From: CAVPJC01 sp963705155
GTDB lineage: Bacteria; Chloroflexota; Anaerolineae; Anaerolineales; UBA4823
NCBI GenBank assembly: GCA_963705155.1
Contig: CAVPJC010000025.1
Span: 1-64,000 of the forward strand
Direction: 5' to 3'
Length of the DNA: 64,000 nucleotides
Shown here: positions 39,072-48,972 of the stretch, piece by piece
How the letters are laid out: each line of letters begins with the position of its first letter
Position numbering within the stretch: the first letter of the stretch is position 1
The notes under the pieces: model-generated
Databases searched by the model: none
Seen by the model: the letters and a program-made list of their open reading frames with translations, nothing else
Told to the model about the DNA's origin: nothing
Position numbers and translations under genes: made by a program

Positions 39072-40790
39072 TCAATCGTTGGAACCCCTTGTTCCCGTCA
39101 GATTTTGCGCAAAAATCTCCAAACCGACATTGATCGCTTGAAGCGGTTTTTGAAGAATTATCAAGTCGACTGGTTGACCAGCGAAACCGGGCGGCCTGCC
39201 GGGTGACCTCAACTTCTGGAGCAGCCTACCAATTTGCCGTGCCATCTCCTCGTGATTGATGTCTACGCGCACTCCCGCCGCCTTGAGCTGTTGAATTTGC
39301 GCCTCAAAATTTTGAGGATCAGCATCCGTTCCAGCCACAAGCGCAAACACTTCCAGGTGGCGCCCGCCTGCCGCAGCAATTTGCCGTGCTTTTTCGATCG
39401 CCGGGGCCAGCTCGCTGGCGGGGTCGGGATGTGAGCTGTACCCCAAAACAAGGTCAAGCATTACGATCGCTGTTTCGGGGTCGTTGGCTTCTTCAAGAAG
39501 CCGCCGGATACGCAATTCATTGTCCATCATTGGATGCAGCCGGCCTACGGTAAATTCATCTTCACCAAGGTCAAGGATGGTGTGCTCCTGGCTAATCCAG
39601 GAATTCGCTAATTTGTTGGCCTTGTTCAGAGGCGCATTCGACCAAATCCGGGGCAGGTAACCTTGCAGGATGAATTGTGCTTCATACGCCAGCGTCCCGC
39701 CCGAATAAACACCTCGCAGGTACTTCTGGCTCGCTGCAAACGGCGCTACAGGCTCTTCATCACGATCTGTCTGGCACATGACGGGGGATTGCGCCGCCTC
39801 AACCACCAGGCGTGCCGTTTCGTCCAGGCTCGTCGCAAATCGAAGATTTCCGCGCTCTGGCTGCTCCCGGCCTCCAGCCAATAAAGTTGATGATCACCGG
39901 CTTCCCGGTGTCCAGCGCAGCCTGAAATACTTTTTCAGCGACGCTCGGCGCGGGTGGTTTGGAAATGAGCGTGATTACTCTGGTCTCAGGATCCTGGCGC
40001 AGAAGCTCTGATCCCCTGCAGGAAAGTGACCGCCCCTACACTGCTCACTCAGGTCGCGCCCGCCTGTCCCAATGCCAAAACTGATCCCACCCCCGAGTTG
40101 GTGAACCCTGGAAGTGATGTATTGTAGACCGGTCCCCGCTGCAGCCACGACGCCGATCGAACCGGGTGCTACTTTATTGGCAAAACCCAGGCACACCCCG
40201 TGAATCAGCGCCGTACCGCAATCCGGTCCCATGACTAATAACCCCTGCTCAGATGCAGCTCGTTTCAAGCTGATTTCATCTTCAACCGAGACATTGTCGC
40301 TGAAGAGAAAGACATGTTTGCCCAGTTGGATCGCCTGCCAGGCAACACCTGCCGCGTACCGGCCGGCCACAGAAATCAACACCCAGCCTGCTCCTGGGTT
40401 TTCTTTCACTGCGGTTTCCAGACTGCGAGGCCGGAATTCCGTCGAGCTTGCTGTTTTCCGCACCTTTAAAAGCTCATCCACCTGAGCCAGCGCCGCTTGA
40501 GCCAGCCCCCCATCCTCCCCCCGCACAACGATGATCAGATCATCGGGTTTTGCTGTTGCAACCTCTTCGTTGTATAGGTTCACATGTTCGAGCATTTCTT
40601 TATTGCTGTCGGTTCCCATCACAACGCCAACATCCAGTATGCCCGGTAACCCTGCCAGCGATTTTTGGATCTGCATTAAAAATGCGAAGTCGTAGTAGGA
40701 ACTGGAACGGACTTCAGCCCTGATCATTGCCTGGTTTGCCTCCCGTGATACTGAAACCGAATACACGCTCCCTGACCTATAATCCTCCAA
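39072..40790 (-). CDS. fdrA: FdrA-like protein (acyl-CoA synthetase-like fold), frameshifted
   Basis: The first 250 residues match FdrA (DVGVVMGTDSNKEML, MGPDCGTALIHGVCLGFAN, VVAAAGTGLQYITSRVHQLG, IGTGGRDLSE). After frame changes near 40040, 40010 and 39880 the C-terminal part follows (KYLRGVYSGGTLAYEAQFIL, TILDLGEDEFTVGRLHPMMD, VMLDLVLGYSSHPDP). The fold is that of succinyl-CoA-synthetase-like nucleotide and phosphate carriers. Known role: subunit of the oxamate carbamoyltransferase complex. The start is uncertain between TTG 40790, which overlaps the GntR stop, and GTG 40766. Confidence 0.85.
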
Positions 40791-41547
40791 AAAGGGTGGT
40801 CACTTGCGATGCCCTGTCTCCATCCCCTCCGGGATTTTCGATCATCATCAGCTCCTTGCGAACACGAGCCAGGTGCGCCCGCATCGCTTTCTCGGCCCCC
40901 ACGGGGTTTCGCATTTTCAAAGCTTCGATAATATCGACATGCTCTTCCGTCGAAATATCACTTCCGCCGCTCACATAGACGATTGCTCGATTACTACAGC
41001 ACAATTGCGCCAGAATCGACTGAATAATCACATCTGCAATCTGATTTCCACAATTCTTGGCAATGATTTGGTGAAACTCGAGATCGATTTTCGAGATCGA
41101 ATCTGCATCCTTGGAATCGCGAGAAACCTGCTTACGGTTTTCCAGGTTGCGCTCCAGTTCCTCGATGATATCGTCCGTGATCCGCGTCGCCAGCAGGCTC
41201 GTTGTCAGGCCTTCCAGGTTTTCTCGAACCTCAATAAGCTGGATCAATGTTTCTTTCCGCCTGACCAGCCACTCCAAAGCATCGCTAAGAGCATGGAAAG
41301 AAAAGGGCAGATCTGAAACGTAAGCGCCAGACCCCGATCGAACATCGATAACCCCTTTAGATTCCAGGATCCGTAAGGCTTCTCGGATCGACGTCCGGCT
41401 GATATTCAAACTGTTTCCAAGCTCTGCTTCACTTGGCAGCTTACTGCCTGGCTCAAAATGCCCATCCATAATCAACGCCATGATCTGTTCGACTGCCTGG
41501 TCGGATAAGCGAATACCTTTTACGCGTCTGAAGGGTTGATCAATCAC
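40777..41547 (-). CDS. GntR-family (FadR/FCD type) transcriptional regulator
   Basis: 256 residues. The winged helix is LSDQAVEQIMALIMDGHFEPG, PSEAELGNSLNISRTSIREAL. The C-terminal FCD ligand domain has the metal-binding Asp/His set: DLEFHQIIAK, and EEHVDIIEAL. FCD regulators respond to small carboxylates or ureides and usually repress their own pathway. It lies inside the cluster between the racemase genes and fdrA. A candidate binding site (yGT-N3-ACr) lies upstream of the transporter at 50535. Confidence 0.9.
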   Translation of the reverse strand: MIDQPFRRVKGIRLSDQAVEQIMALIMDGHFEPGSKLPSEAELGNSLNISRTSIREALRILESKGVIDVRSGSGAYVSDLPFSFHALSDALEWLVRRKETLIQLIEVRENLEGLTTSLLATRITDDIIEELERNLENRKQVSRDSKDADSISKIDLEFHQIIAKNCGNQIADVIIQSILAQLCCSNRAIVYVSGGSDISTEEHVDIIEALKMRNPVGAEKAMRAHLARVRKELMMIENPGGDGDRASQVTTLFGGL

Positions 41548-41593
41548 AGAATCTCCTTAATTGTGCTGCTTTAATAGCGAAGAAAATCAGGAT

Positions 41594-42351
41594 TTATTTC
41601 TTTACCTGAAAATTTTCAAGGTGTTGAAATTCACCAAATCCCTTTAGCTCTTTTGGTTTCGGCAGCGGTAAATATTGACCAACCCGGGTGGTGTGCAGGT
41701 GCAGGTCAATCAGCATCTCTGCCAGCTTGACCGCGCAGGTAATGCCCTCCAGAACCGGAACGCCCAATCTTTCAGAAACTTCTCGGTGCATCCCTGCGAA
41801 GGCGGCGCCTGTGAAGATCAGGACTTCTGCGCCATCCTCCTGGATCGCTTTTTTCCCCATCTGCTCCATCATCTCCATTTTCCCTTGATGGTCGCGTTGA
41901 ATGTCCATGGCACTCTCGCTGGTGATAACCGACGCCAGGAAGCTGGATAAGCCATACTTCGCTACCTTATCTTCGCTTCTGGGTTTATCGCCGGCCCAAT
42001 GTCCAAGGATAGAAAATTTCCTCCCCAAAAGCGGAGCAATCAACATCGGAGCTTGCCCGATGGCTACAACCGGCTTGTCGGTGATCTCGCGTGCTCCAAA
42101 AAGCCCCGGATCATCCCCGCAGGCTATGATGAAAGCATCGTAGTGATCTTCTCTCTGCTGCTATGATCTTCAGCATTTCAACTGCGGCAATAAATTCATC
42201 CAGATAGGTCTCGATCACCTCTGGACCTGCAGGCGGATTGATCAAGGTGAGATGCGTGTCGGGCAGCTTATACATCTCTGCCGGACCGCTTAATATCCTC
42301 CGTCATAGCTAACGAAGTGTTTGGATTGATCACGAGTATTCGGCGGGCCAT
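41594..42351 (-). CDS. Asp/Glu/hydantoin racemase family protein A, frameshifted; second catalytic Cys absent
   Basis: Begins RRILVINPNTSLAMTED, with frame changes near 42290 and 42160. The first catalytic site keeps Cys (DAFIIACGDDPGLFGARE). At the second site, where racemases have GCAGM or GSAGM after Cys, this protein reads FTGAAFAGM with no Cys. The family uses two Cys to take and give the proton. Loss of one points to a non-racemase reaction such as a decarboxylase or isomerase-type step, or to a non-catalytic role. It shares motifs SGDKPRSEDKVAKY-type and VGQYLPLP with protein C and is closer to it than to protein B. Confidence 0.8.
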
Positions 42352-42364
42352 CAAGCTCTCCTAT

Positions 42365-43105
42365 CTACATATGCCTTCTCAAACACAGTTGGAAGGTTAA
42401 CCAATTCCTTTTTTGAGGGGTCGAGAAAGTCAGCCGCTTGCTGGTTTGCACTCCGTAAGCTCCCATGCCTTCCAATATTTTTAGCGCACAAACAATCCCA
42501 TCGAGCACGGGAACTCCCACGATCGCCTCCAACGGCTTATCCATCCCGGTCATCCCGGCGCTCCCGAGGCAAATTACTTCTGCTCCATCCAGTTCGATGC
42601 TATCTCTAGCGGTCCTGACAACTGCAGCAAATGATTCATCGCGCTCCGCCGCCTCACACGCCAGCACCGGCAGACCAATTGCCCGGATCGATGCACAGCG
42701 GCTGCTCAAGCCAAAGCGCTGTACCCCATCGGTAAGGATCGGGATCCAGCTGTTGGAAGAAGTAACAATTCCAAAGCGGTTCCCCAACATGCAAGCCATA
42801 TGCATCGAGGCTTCAGCAATTCCAAGCACCGGCTTGCAGGTAATCTCGCGGACTGCGGCAATCACCGGATGGTCGGCATAACAAGCCATCAAAAAAGCGT
42901 CATAATCTGAGCGGTGAGCGAGAACCTGCTGAAGTGTACCCGGGCTGCTTAGTAAAGCATCGTATATACTTTCAATTGAGCGCGGCCCTTGCTCCGGGTT
43001 GATTACTGTGAATCGGGTGTCAGGCGCAGCATACTTGCCAACAGTTTCTCGTATCCGGTCAGTAAAGTCTTGAGATGTGTTTGGGTTAACGACAAGAATT
43101 TTCAT
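42365..43105 (-). CDS. Asp/Glu/hydantoin racemase family protein B (possible allantoin/hydantoin racemase)
   Basis: 246 residues, intact. It has MKILVVNPNTSQDFTD, the first catalytic Cys in FLMACYADHPVI, and the second in VICLGSAGMTGM. Both active-site cysteines are present, so true racemase activity is likely. With the allantoinase-like gene upstream, an allantoin or hydantoin substrate is the best guess; allantoin racemase belongs to this family. Confidence 0.85.
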   Translation of the reverse strand: MKILVVNPNTSQDFTDRIRETVGKYAAPDTRFTVINPEQGPRSIESIYDALLSSPGTLQQVLAHRSDYDAFLMACYADHPVIAAVREITCKPVLGIAEASMHMACMLGNRFGIVTSSNSWIPILTDGVQRFGLSSRCASIRAIGLPVLACEAAERDESFAAVVRTARDSIELDGAEVICLGSAGMTGMDKPLEAIVGVPVLDGIVCALKILEGMGAYGVQTSKRLTFSTPQKRNWLTFQLCLRRHM

Positions 43106-43152
43106 TCACCATTCTCCTTTGATCAAAATCGTTGCTGCAGGTACACACCGCC

Positions 43153-43907
43153 CTATTCCTCGTAGATCTCCAGTTTTTTAAATTCCGGGTAACCGGTCAA
43201 CCGCTTGGCATTCGGCAGGGGTAAATATTGGCCGACTCTGGGTGGTGTGCAGTCCCAGATCAATGAGTATCTCGGCCAGTTTAACTGCGCAAGAAATGCC
43301 CTCCAGCACCGGCGCCCCCAGGCGCCGGGAAAGTTCATGCTGCATTCCAGCAAAAGCGGCCCCGGTTAATACCAGCACTTCGGCGCCATCCTGCTCAATC
43401 GCTTTCCGGCCCAGACCTGCCAACATTTCCATTTTGCTTTGCTGATCATCCTGTATGGAAAGAGGACTTACTCCCATAGTAACTACAGATGCCAGCAGCG
43501 GGGAGAGATGGTACTTTGCCACTTTATCTTCGCTGCGAGGTTTATCTCCTGACCAGTGACCTGAGTATGCTGAATTTCCGGCCCAACAGCGGCGCAACCA
43601 ACAGCGGAGATTGTCCTATCCCCAACACCGGTTTTGAGGTGATTTCACGTGCTCCAAATAAGCCGGGGTCCGGGCTGGCTGCGATGATAAAGGCGTCGTA
43701 GTTGTCCCTTTCCAGCATGATGATCCGCAGCGCACTCAGCGCCGAGATAAAATCTTCAAGGTAGGTTTCGATCACCTCGGGGCCTTCGGAAACATTCATG
43801 CAGACGATCTCAGTATCCTGTAGTTTGTAGGCTTCAGCAGATCGTCGGATCATTTCTGTCATCGTGCCCGAAGTATTCGGGTTGATCACAAGGATTTGCC
43901 GGGTCAT
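43153..43907 (-). CDS. Asp/Glu/hydantoin racemase family protein C, frameshifted; both catalytic Cys absent
   Basis: Starts RQILVINPNTSGTMTEMI; frames change near 43553 and 43238. At the first catalytic position it reads FIIAASPDPGLFG (Ala in place of Cys) and at the second VLTGAAFAGM (Thr/Gly in place of Cys). The rest of the fold is well conserved (VLGIGQSPLLVAPLLGRKF, APVLEGISCAVKLAEILIDL). It therefore cannot use the family's two-Cys mechanism. It may bind a substrate without catalysis, or use another mechanism. Confidence 0.8.
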
Positions 43908-44073
43908 TGCACCTCTATTGTTTGTGTTGTGATTAGACGGTCCAGAGTATCACCTCGCCTGAATTCCACAAGGCCTGATTAGTTACTCTCTTTCCATCCA
44001 TGGTCTGTATGCATAGCAGCCACCTTATTCCACACGGCGTATCCCAGATCAATTCCAGGCAGAGCCAGGCCCT

Positions 44074-45463
44074 TTATGCGCTCTGTGGTCCAAGCGGCTC
44101 ATAGTGGGTTCGCCGCACCAGTTGTCCATACCCGGGTGAGACAAGCACCTCGCCGTCCTGGAAAACGGTGACCCCGCGTACAATCGTGCGCTCCACACTG
44201 CCTTTAAACGCCGATCCCACGTAGGGGCTGTGTTGGTTTTTACTCAACAGATCACTGGCGCTCAATGTCCACTCCTTATTCGGGTCAATCACTACCACAT
44301 CGGCGTCGCATCCGGGCAATAGCGAGCCTTTTTGTGGATAGATCCGCACATACGTGCCGGGTTAGCCGCCATCATCCTCGCCAGGTCCGGCAGACGCAGT
44401 CCGCGGCGGTGAACACCCTCAGTCAGCACCACCGGAAACATCGTTTGGATGCCGGTGATGCCTGCCCAGTCCGTCCAGGCTATCCTTATTCCCCCTGAGT
44501 TTTTCCTCGGTGGTAGTTGGGGCGTGATCCGAGGCGATATTATCGACTAGCCCGTTCAGCACGCACTCCCAAACCGCCTCCACTTCCTGGCGCGGCCGGA
44601 TCGGCGGGTCGCACTTCGCCTCCGCTCCAATCCTCAGGTAATCTTCCTGGTCAAAATACAGGAAGTGTGGACAGGTTTCAATCGAGGCTTTCACCCCTTC
44701 GGCCTTCGCACGCGCAACCGCCCGAAAACCCTCGGCAATTGAAACGTGAACAATGTGCAGCCTGCACTTCGTCAGTTTTGCCCAGAACAACGCCCGTTGG
44801 ATCGCTTCTACCTCCACTGCGGGCGGCCGGGTCTCAACCCATGCAAGCAGGTCTGTCCGGCCTTCCGCCTTCAATTGCCGTTCATACATGCGGATCAGGT
44901 ATTCGCTTTCGGCGTGGACGGCAACCAGGCTGCCCAACGCGGCACTTAATCATACCTGCGTACAGCACATCGTCATCGACTCGCTTGAATTCCTCCGTCG
45001 CGGCGCCGCTCATAAACGCTTTATACCCGACCACACCTTCCTCATGTAGTCCCTCTAAAGCGTCTAAATTGTTGTCCACCAGGCCAGCCCAATGGGCGTA
45101 ATCGACAATCGAATCAGCTTTTACCCCCATTCGTTTTTCGATCAGCTTGGCCCGGTTGGTTGTCGGGGGGATGCCGTTGAGCGGCATATCGACAGCGGTG
45201 GTCACGCCCCCGGCAGCCGCGGCTTCGCTGCCCGCAACGTAACCCTCCCACGCATCTCGACCTGGTGCATGAAAATGCACGTGGCTGTCAACGATACCGG
45301 GTATCACCCATTTGCCGTTCAGGTTGACCACCTCTCTGGCGGCAATCTCCGGGTTGCCCGTTACCAACCCCGCCACTTTCCCATTCTCGACGGTAATACC
45401 GCCCTCAAATGCCACTTGCTCAAGTGCGATCAACCCGTTTCGTAAATATAAATCAAATGCCAT
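44074..45463 (-). CDS. Allantoinase-like cyclic amidohydrolase, frameshifted
   Basis: Motifs in order: VIPGIVDSHVHFHAPGRDAW (metal HxH), GGVTTAVDMPLNGIPPTTN, GYKAFMSGA (Lys for carboxylation), HAESEYLI, IVHVSIAEG, ETCPHFLYF, DNIASDHAPTT, then the C-terminal beta domain (GSLLPGCDADVVVIDP). DMPLN.IPPTT is the allantoinase form of this family, which includes dihydropyrimidinase and hydantoinase. Frame changes near 44945, 44465 and 44350. It would open the allantoin or hydantoin ring. It follows the transporter genes by 30 bases and starts the enzyme part of the cluster. Confidence 0.85.
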
Positions 45464-45490
45464 TAGTGTCCCTATGTGCCTGACCCAAGA

Positions 45491-46198
45491 TTAAAGGCCA
45501 AGATATGCTCGCCTGACATGCTGGTTGTTCAATAGCTCTCGCCCTTTTCCTTGCAAAACGACGGAACCGTTCTCAATCACATAGGCCCGGTTGCAGATTT
45601 CACACGAGTGCTTTACATTTTGCTCGATTAAGAGAGCAGAAACCCCAAACTCGGAATTGATTCGAACGATCATTTTGAAAATTGCCGAAACCATGATCGG
45701 CGCCAATCCTAAAGATGGCTCGTCTAACATGATTAACTTCGGTGCTGACATCAACCCGCGGCCTATCGCTACCATCTGCTGCTCGCCGCCAGAGAGGGTA
45801 CCTGCAAGCTGACTGTCTCGCTCCTGCAAAACCGGGAAAAGTGTGTAAACCATCTTGAACAGGCGGGCTTCCTCCTCGCTGTTGTTGATTGAATAGGCTC
45901 CCAGAGCAAGGTTCTCTCGGACAGACATTTCGGGGAAGAGCAAACGTCCTTCTGGCACCTGCACAAGGCCCAGCGAAACGATCTTTTTTGAAGGAATACT
46001 TGTAATGTCCTTCCCAAGAAAATGGATACTGCCCTGTTTCGGTTTGATCAAGCCTGAAATGCACCTGAGCAAGGTCGATTTGCCGGCGCCGTTCGCCCCG
46101 ATTACAGCGACCAATTCTCCCTCTGCAACATCCAGGTTTACGCCCTTCAAAACCTGCACGTTTCCGTAGCCTGCATCGAGGTCTTTAATTTGCAGCAT
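45491..46198 (-). CDS. livF: Branched-chain-type ABC transporter ATPase LivF
   Basis: I choose ATG 46198 because GGGGAGGTTGAAGTCG precedes it; it overlaps the livG-like stop by 14 nt. Walker A GANGAGKSTLL, signature LSGGEQQMVAIGRGLM, Walker B LIMLDEPSLGLAP. It powers uptake by the LivHM permease with LivG. The 240-residue size fits LivF. Confidence 0.93.
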   Translation of the reverse strand: MLQIKDLDAGYGNVQVLKGVNLDVAEGELVAVIGANGAGKSTLLRCISGLIKPKQGSIHFLGKDITSIPSKKIVSLGLVQVPEGRLLFPEMSVRENLALGAYSINNSEEEARLFKMVYTLFPVLQERDSQLAGTLSGGEQQMVAIGRGLMSAPKLIMLDEPSLGLAPIMVSAIFKMIVRINSEFGVSALLIEQNVKHSCEICNRAYVIENGSVVLQGKGRELLNNQHVRRAYLGL

Positions 46199-46916
46199 CG
46201 ACTTCAACCTCCCCAAGATATGCCTCGATCACGCCGCGATCCGCTACGACCTCAGTCGGAACCCCTTCGGCAATCTTGATTCCGTGGTGAATCACCACCA
46301 CCCGCTTGGCTAATGACATGATCACGTGCATCACATGCTCTACCAGCAGAACTGCGATTCCTTTCTCGCTTACTTTCCTGACCATCTCGATAACATCTTG
46401 AGTTTCTGTTGGTCGTAGACCTGCCATGACTTCGTCCAGCAGTAACATTTGCGGATCCGTTGCCATTGCCTTCGCCATTTCTAATCGTTTGGAGCTGGCA
46501 ATGGTCAGGCTGCCAGCTAACTGCTCGGCCTGGTCGTACATATCCAGGAAATCCAGGATTTCATCTACTTTGGCATTGGCAACAGCTTTATTCGAAGTAT
46601 GGTTGTATGCCCCTACAATGACATTATCCCGGACGGATAGGTTTGTAAATGGCTTGACGACCTGGAAAGTGCGCGTCAGGCCTTCTTTACAGATTTGATC
46701 CGGACGCCAATGAGTGATCTCTTTACCCTTGAACAGGATTTGGCCTTGATCGGGTTTATACACACCGGATAACAGATTAAAGGCCGTTGTTTTCCCGGCT
46801 CCATTCGGCCCGATCATCCCAACGATATCCCCTTTATCTACGGTGAGATCGAGATTATTGACCGCAATCAGCCCGCCAAATTTTTTGGTGATCCCTTTTG
46901 CCTCCAGAAGCGCCAC
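46185..46916 (-). CDS. livG: Branched-chain-type ABC transporter ATPase LivG
   Basis: Walker A GPNGAGKTTAFNLLSG and Walker B MLLLDEVMAGLRPTE. The signature region SLTIASSKRLEMAKAM departs from LSGGQ: at the place of LSYGxQR it reads LTIASSKRLE, common in LivG-like proteins only in part. It ends VEHVMHVIMSLAKRVVVIHHG. Partner of LivF and LivHM at the inner membrane. Confidence 0.92.
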   Translation of the reverse strand: MALLEAKGITKKFGGLIAVNNLDLTVDKGDIVGMIGPNGAGKTTAFNLLSGVYKPDQGQILFKGKEITHWRPDQICKEGLTRTFQVVKPFTNLSVRDNVIVGAYNHTSNKAVANAKVDEILDFLDMYDQAEQLAGSLTIASSKRLEMAKAMATDPQMLLLDEVMAGLRPTETQDVIEMVRKVSEKGIAVLLVEHVMHVIMSLAKRVVVIHHGIKIAEGVPTEVVADRGVIEAYLGEVEVDAAN

Positions 46917-46927
46917 CGTACACCTCC

Positions 46928-48013
46928 TTAGCCTGGAATTTTTGTTTTTGTCGTGGTTATGGGACCACGCAGCTTAAGATACAAATTGTGTATCAGGCCA
47001 GTGATTCCCTTCGGTAAAAACAGGATGAACCCGATCAGGAACACCCCATAGATAATTAATGTGCTCCCTGCCCGCACCCCTGCCAGACTGCCTCGCAGGA
47101 TTTCTACCAGCGGTTTATTCAACAGCGCGCCTATAATCGGACCGACGATGGTGCCAAGCCCTCCAACTAAAGGCGAAACGATCAGTTCCACGTTAAAGCC
47201 CAGGTCGAAAACCAGGGGTGGCTCCACCAGGGTGGTATAGATCACATGCACCCCGCCTCCGATGCCTTCGAGAGCGGCGGTCAATACAACCGCGATCGTC
47301 TTGTATCTGGCGATATTTACACCTAAGCAGGACGCCGCCAGTTCATCCTCACGGATCGCCATCAGGTACCGGCCCGTTTTCGACCGGTAGATCCAGTAGG
47401 TGATAAGCAAGCCAACCAATAGTAAAAACAAGGTAATGTAGAGATAAGGCACCTTGCTGGTGAAAATCATCTTTTCAAACGACTCACCCCGAAAACTAAC
47501 CCAGATGCCTTGAGCGCCGCCTGCGAAAGGAAGCTGGGAAAAAATGATCGCCATCACGACCATCACTGCCAGTGTGAATAGGGCGAAATAATCCAGCTTA
47601 AGACCGTATCGCAAGGTGAGAAAAGAGAAGAACAGGCCCAGCAAAGCCGCGGGGATGGCAGCCGCCGGAATCCCGATCCAGGGTGAGACACCCAGGCGTT
47701 CTAAAAGCAAGATGGTTGTGTACGCCCCCAATCCAAAGAATGTGATATGACCCAGGAGAAGCTGTCCGGCGATGCCGCCAGCGATATTCCAGGCCACACC
47801 CACATAGGCATACAACGCTGTCAATATGATAATCCCCAAATAGTATGGGGATTTGACAAACAATGGCGAAATCGCAAAAAGCAGGATGATGAAGAGACTT
47901 AATACCAGTTGCACAGACTCCCAGTCCATCCATATCTTACGTAACAGATTTTTAAGCCTGCTGCCAGGGTTGTCGCCCGAAAGAGATTTGTCGGCTTCCA
48001 ATGATCGGTTCAT
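46928..48013 (-). CDS. livM: Branched-chain-type ABC transporter permease LivM
   Basis: 361 residues, about nine to ten membrane segments. LivM-type motifs: AYVGVAWNIAGGIAGQLLLGHITFFGLGAYTT and the permease loop RYLMAIREDELAASCLGVN (EAA-like). Its start overlaps the end of the livH-like gene by a few bases. Confidence 0.92.
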   Translation of the reverse strand: MNRSLEADKSLSGDNPGSRLKNLLRKIWMDWESVQLVLSLFIILLFAISPLFVKSPYYLGIIILTALYAYVGVAWNIAGGIAGQLLLGHITFFGLGAYTTILLLERLGVSPWIGIPAAAIPAALLGLFFSFLTLRYGLKLDYFALFTLAVMVVMAIIFSQLPFAGGAQGIWVSFRGESFEKMIFTSKVPYLYITLFLLLVGLLITYWIYRSKTGRYLMAIREDELAASCLGVNIARYKTIAVVLTAALEGIGGGVHVIYTTLVEPPLVFDLGFNVELIVSPLVGGLGTIVGPIIGALLNKPLVEILRGSLAGVRAGSTLIIYGVFLIGFILFLPKGITGLIHNLYLKLRGPITTTKTKIPG

Positions 48014-48882
48014 GAAGATTTTCTCCCAAATAACCCTTGAGGTCGTAATAACAGGATTAAGATGAAGATCGTCAAACTGATCACCTGTTTCATCTGGCTG
48101 CCAAGCAGGAAACCGCCAAAAGTCTCAGCCATCCCAATAATCATAGAGGCCAGGAAGGCTCCTATAAAATTGCCCATCGATCCGAGTACCACGATAACGA
48201 AGCCGCTGATGGAAAAAATCTGGCCTACGTTGGGTGACATTGGAAAAGAAGGTGTGATCGAAGCGCCTGCAAATCCAACCAGAGCCGCTCCAAGACCAAA
48301 GGTCAGCATATTGATACGGTCAACATCAATCCCCACCAGTTGAGCGGCCGTCCCGTTTTGAGAACATGCCCGAATTGCTCGTCCCATCTTTGTTCGTATC
48401 AGTAGAAAATAAAGGACGATGCACAAAACCAGTGAGCCAACAAACGAGATCAGGCGGGGAATATTGATCACCAGATCTCCGACAAATATCGCATTTGACG
48501 CATAGGGCATTAAGATACTGCGCGGCATGGATCCCCAAAAAAACTGCGCCAACCCAATCATTAACGTGGATACCCCCAGGGAAAGCAGCACCTGGTTAAG
48601 CAGCGGCGCTTTCAAGACATGCCGGTACAGACCATATTGAAGCAACATACCGATCAAGAAGAGTAGAATGGCGGCCAGTATCGTGGAAACATATGGGTCG
48701 ATACCGGCCCAGGTAAAAGCCCAGAATGCGGTAAACATCCCGATCATCAAGAATTCGCCGTGAGCGAAATTGATCAGTTTCATGACCCCATAGATCAATG
48801 TGAGTCCAATCGAAAAGGCAGCGTAGATCCCACCTAGAAACAAACCATTGATAGTCGTTTGCAAAAAGATATCAAGAGACAT
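48010..48882 (-). CDS. livH: Branched-chain-type ABC transporter permease LivH
   Basis: I start at ATG 48882 after AAGGAGAG. About 290 residues with eight segments and the LivH motifs GGIYAAFSIGLTLIYGVMKL and GRAIRACSQNGTAAQLVGID. It pairs with LivM to form the pore. Substrate is set by the binding protein encoded upstream. Confidence 0.92.
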   Translation of the reverse strand: MSLDIFLQTTINGLFLGGIYAAFSIGLTLIYGVMKLINFAHGEFLMIGMFTAFWAFTWAGIDPYVSTILAAILLFLIGMLLQYGLYRHVLKAPLLNQVLLSLGVSTLMIGLAQFFWGSMPRSILMPYASNAIFVGDLVINIPRLISFVGSLVLCIVLYFLLIRTKMGRAIRACSQNGTAAQLVGIDVDRINMLTFGLGAALVGFAGASITPSFPMSPNVGQIFSISGFVIVVLGSMGNFIGAFLASMIIGMAETFGGFLLGSQMKQVISLTIFILILLLRPQGLFGRKSS

Positions 48883-48972
48883 GTTTCTCTCCTTGTGTCG
48901 CTGAAAGAAACCCCTGAATTTAAGAGGGAAGTGCCCTTGTGTTACAGGGCACTCCCACACCAGACAATAATA

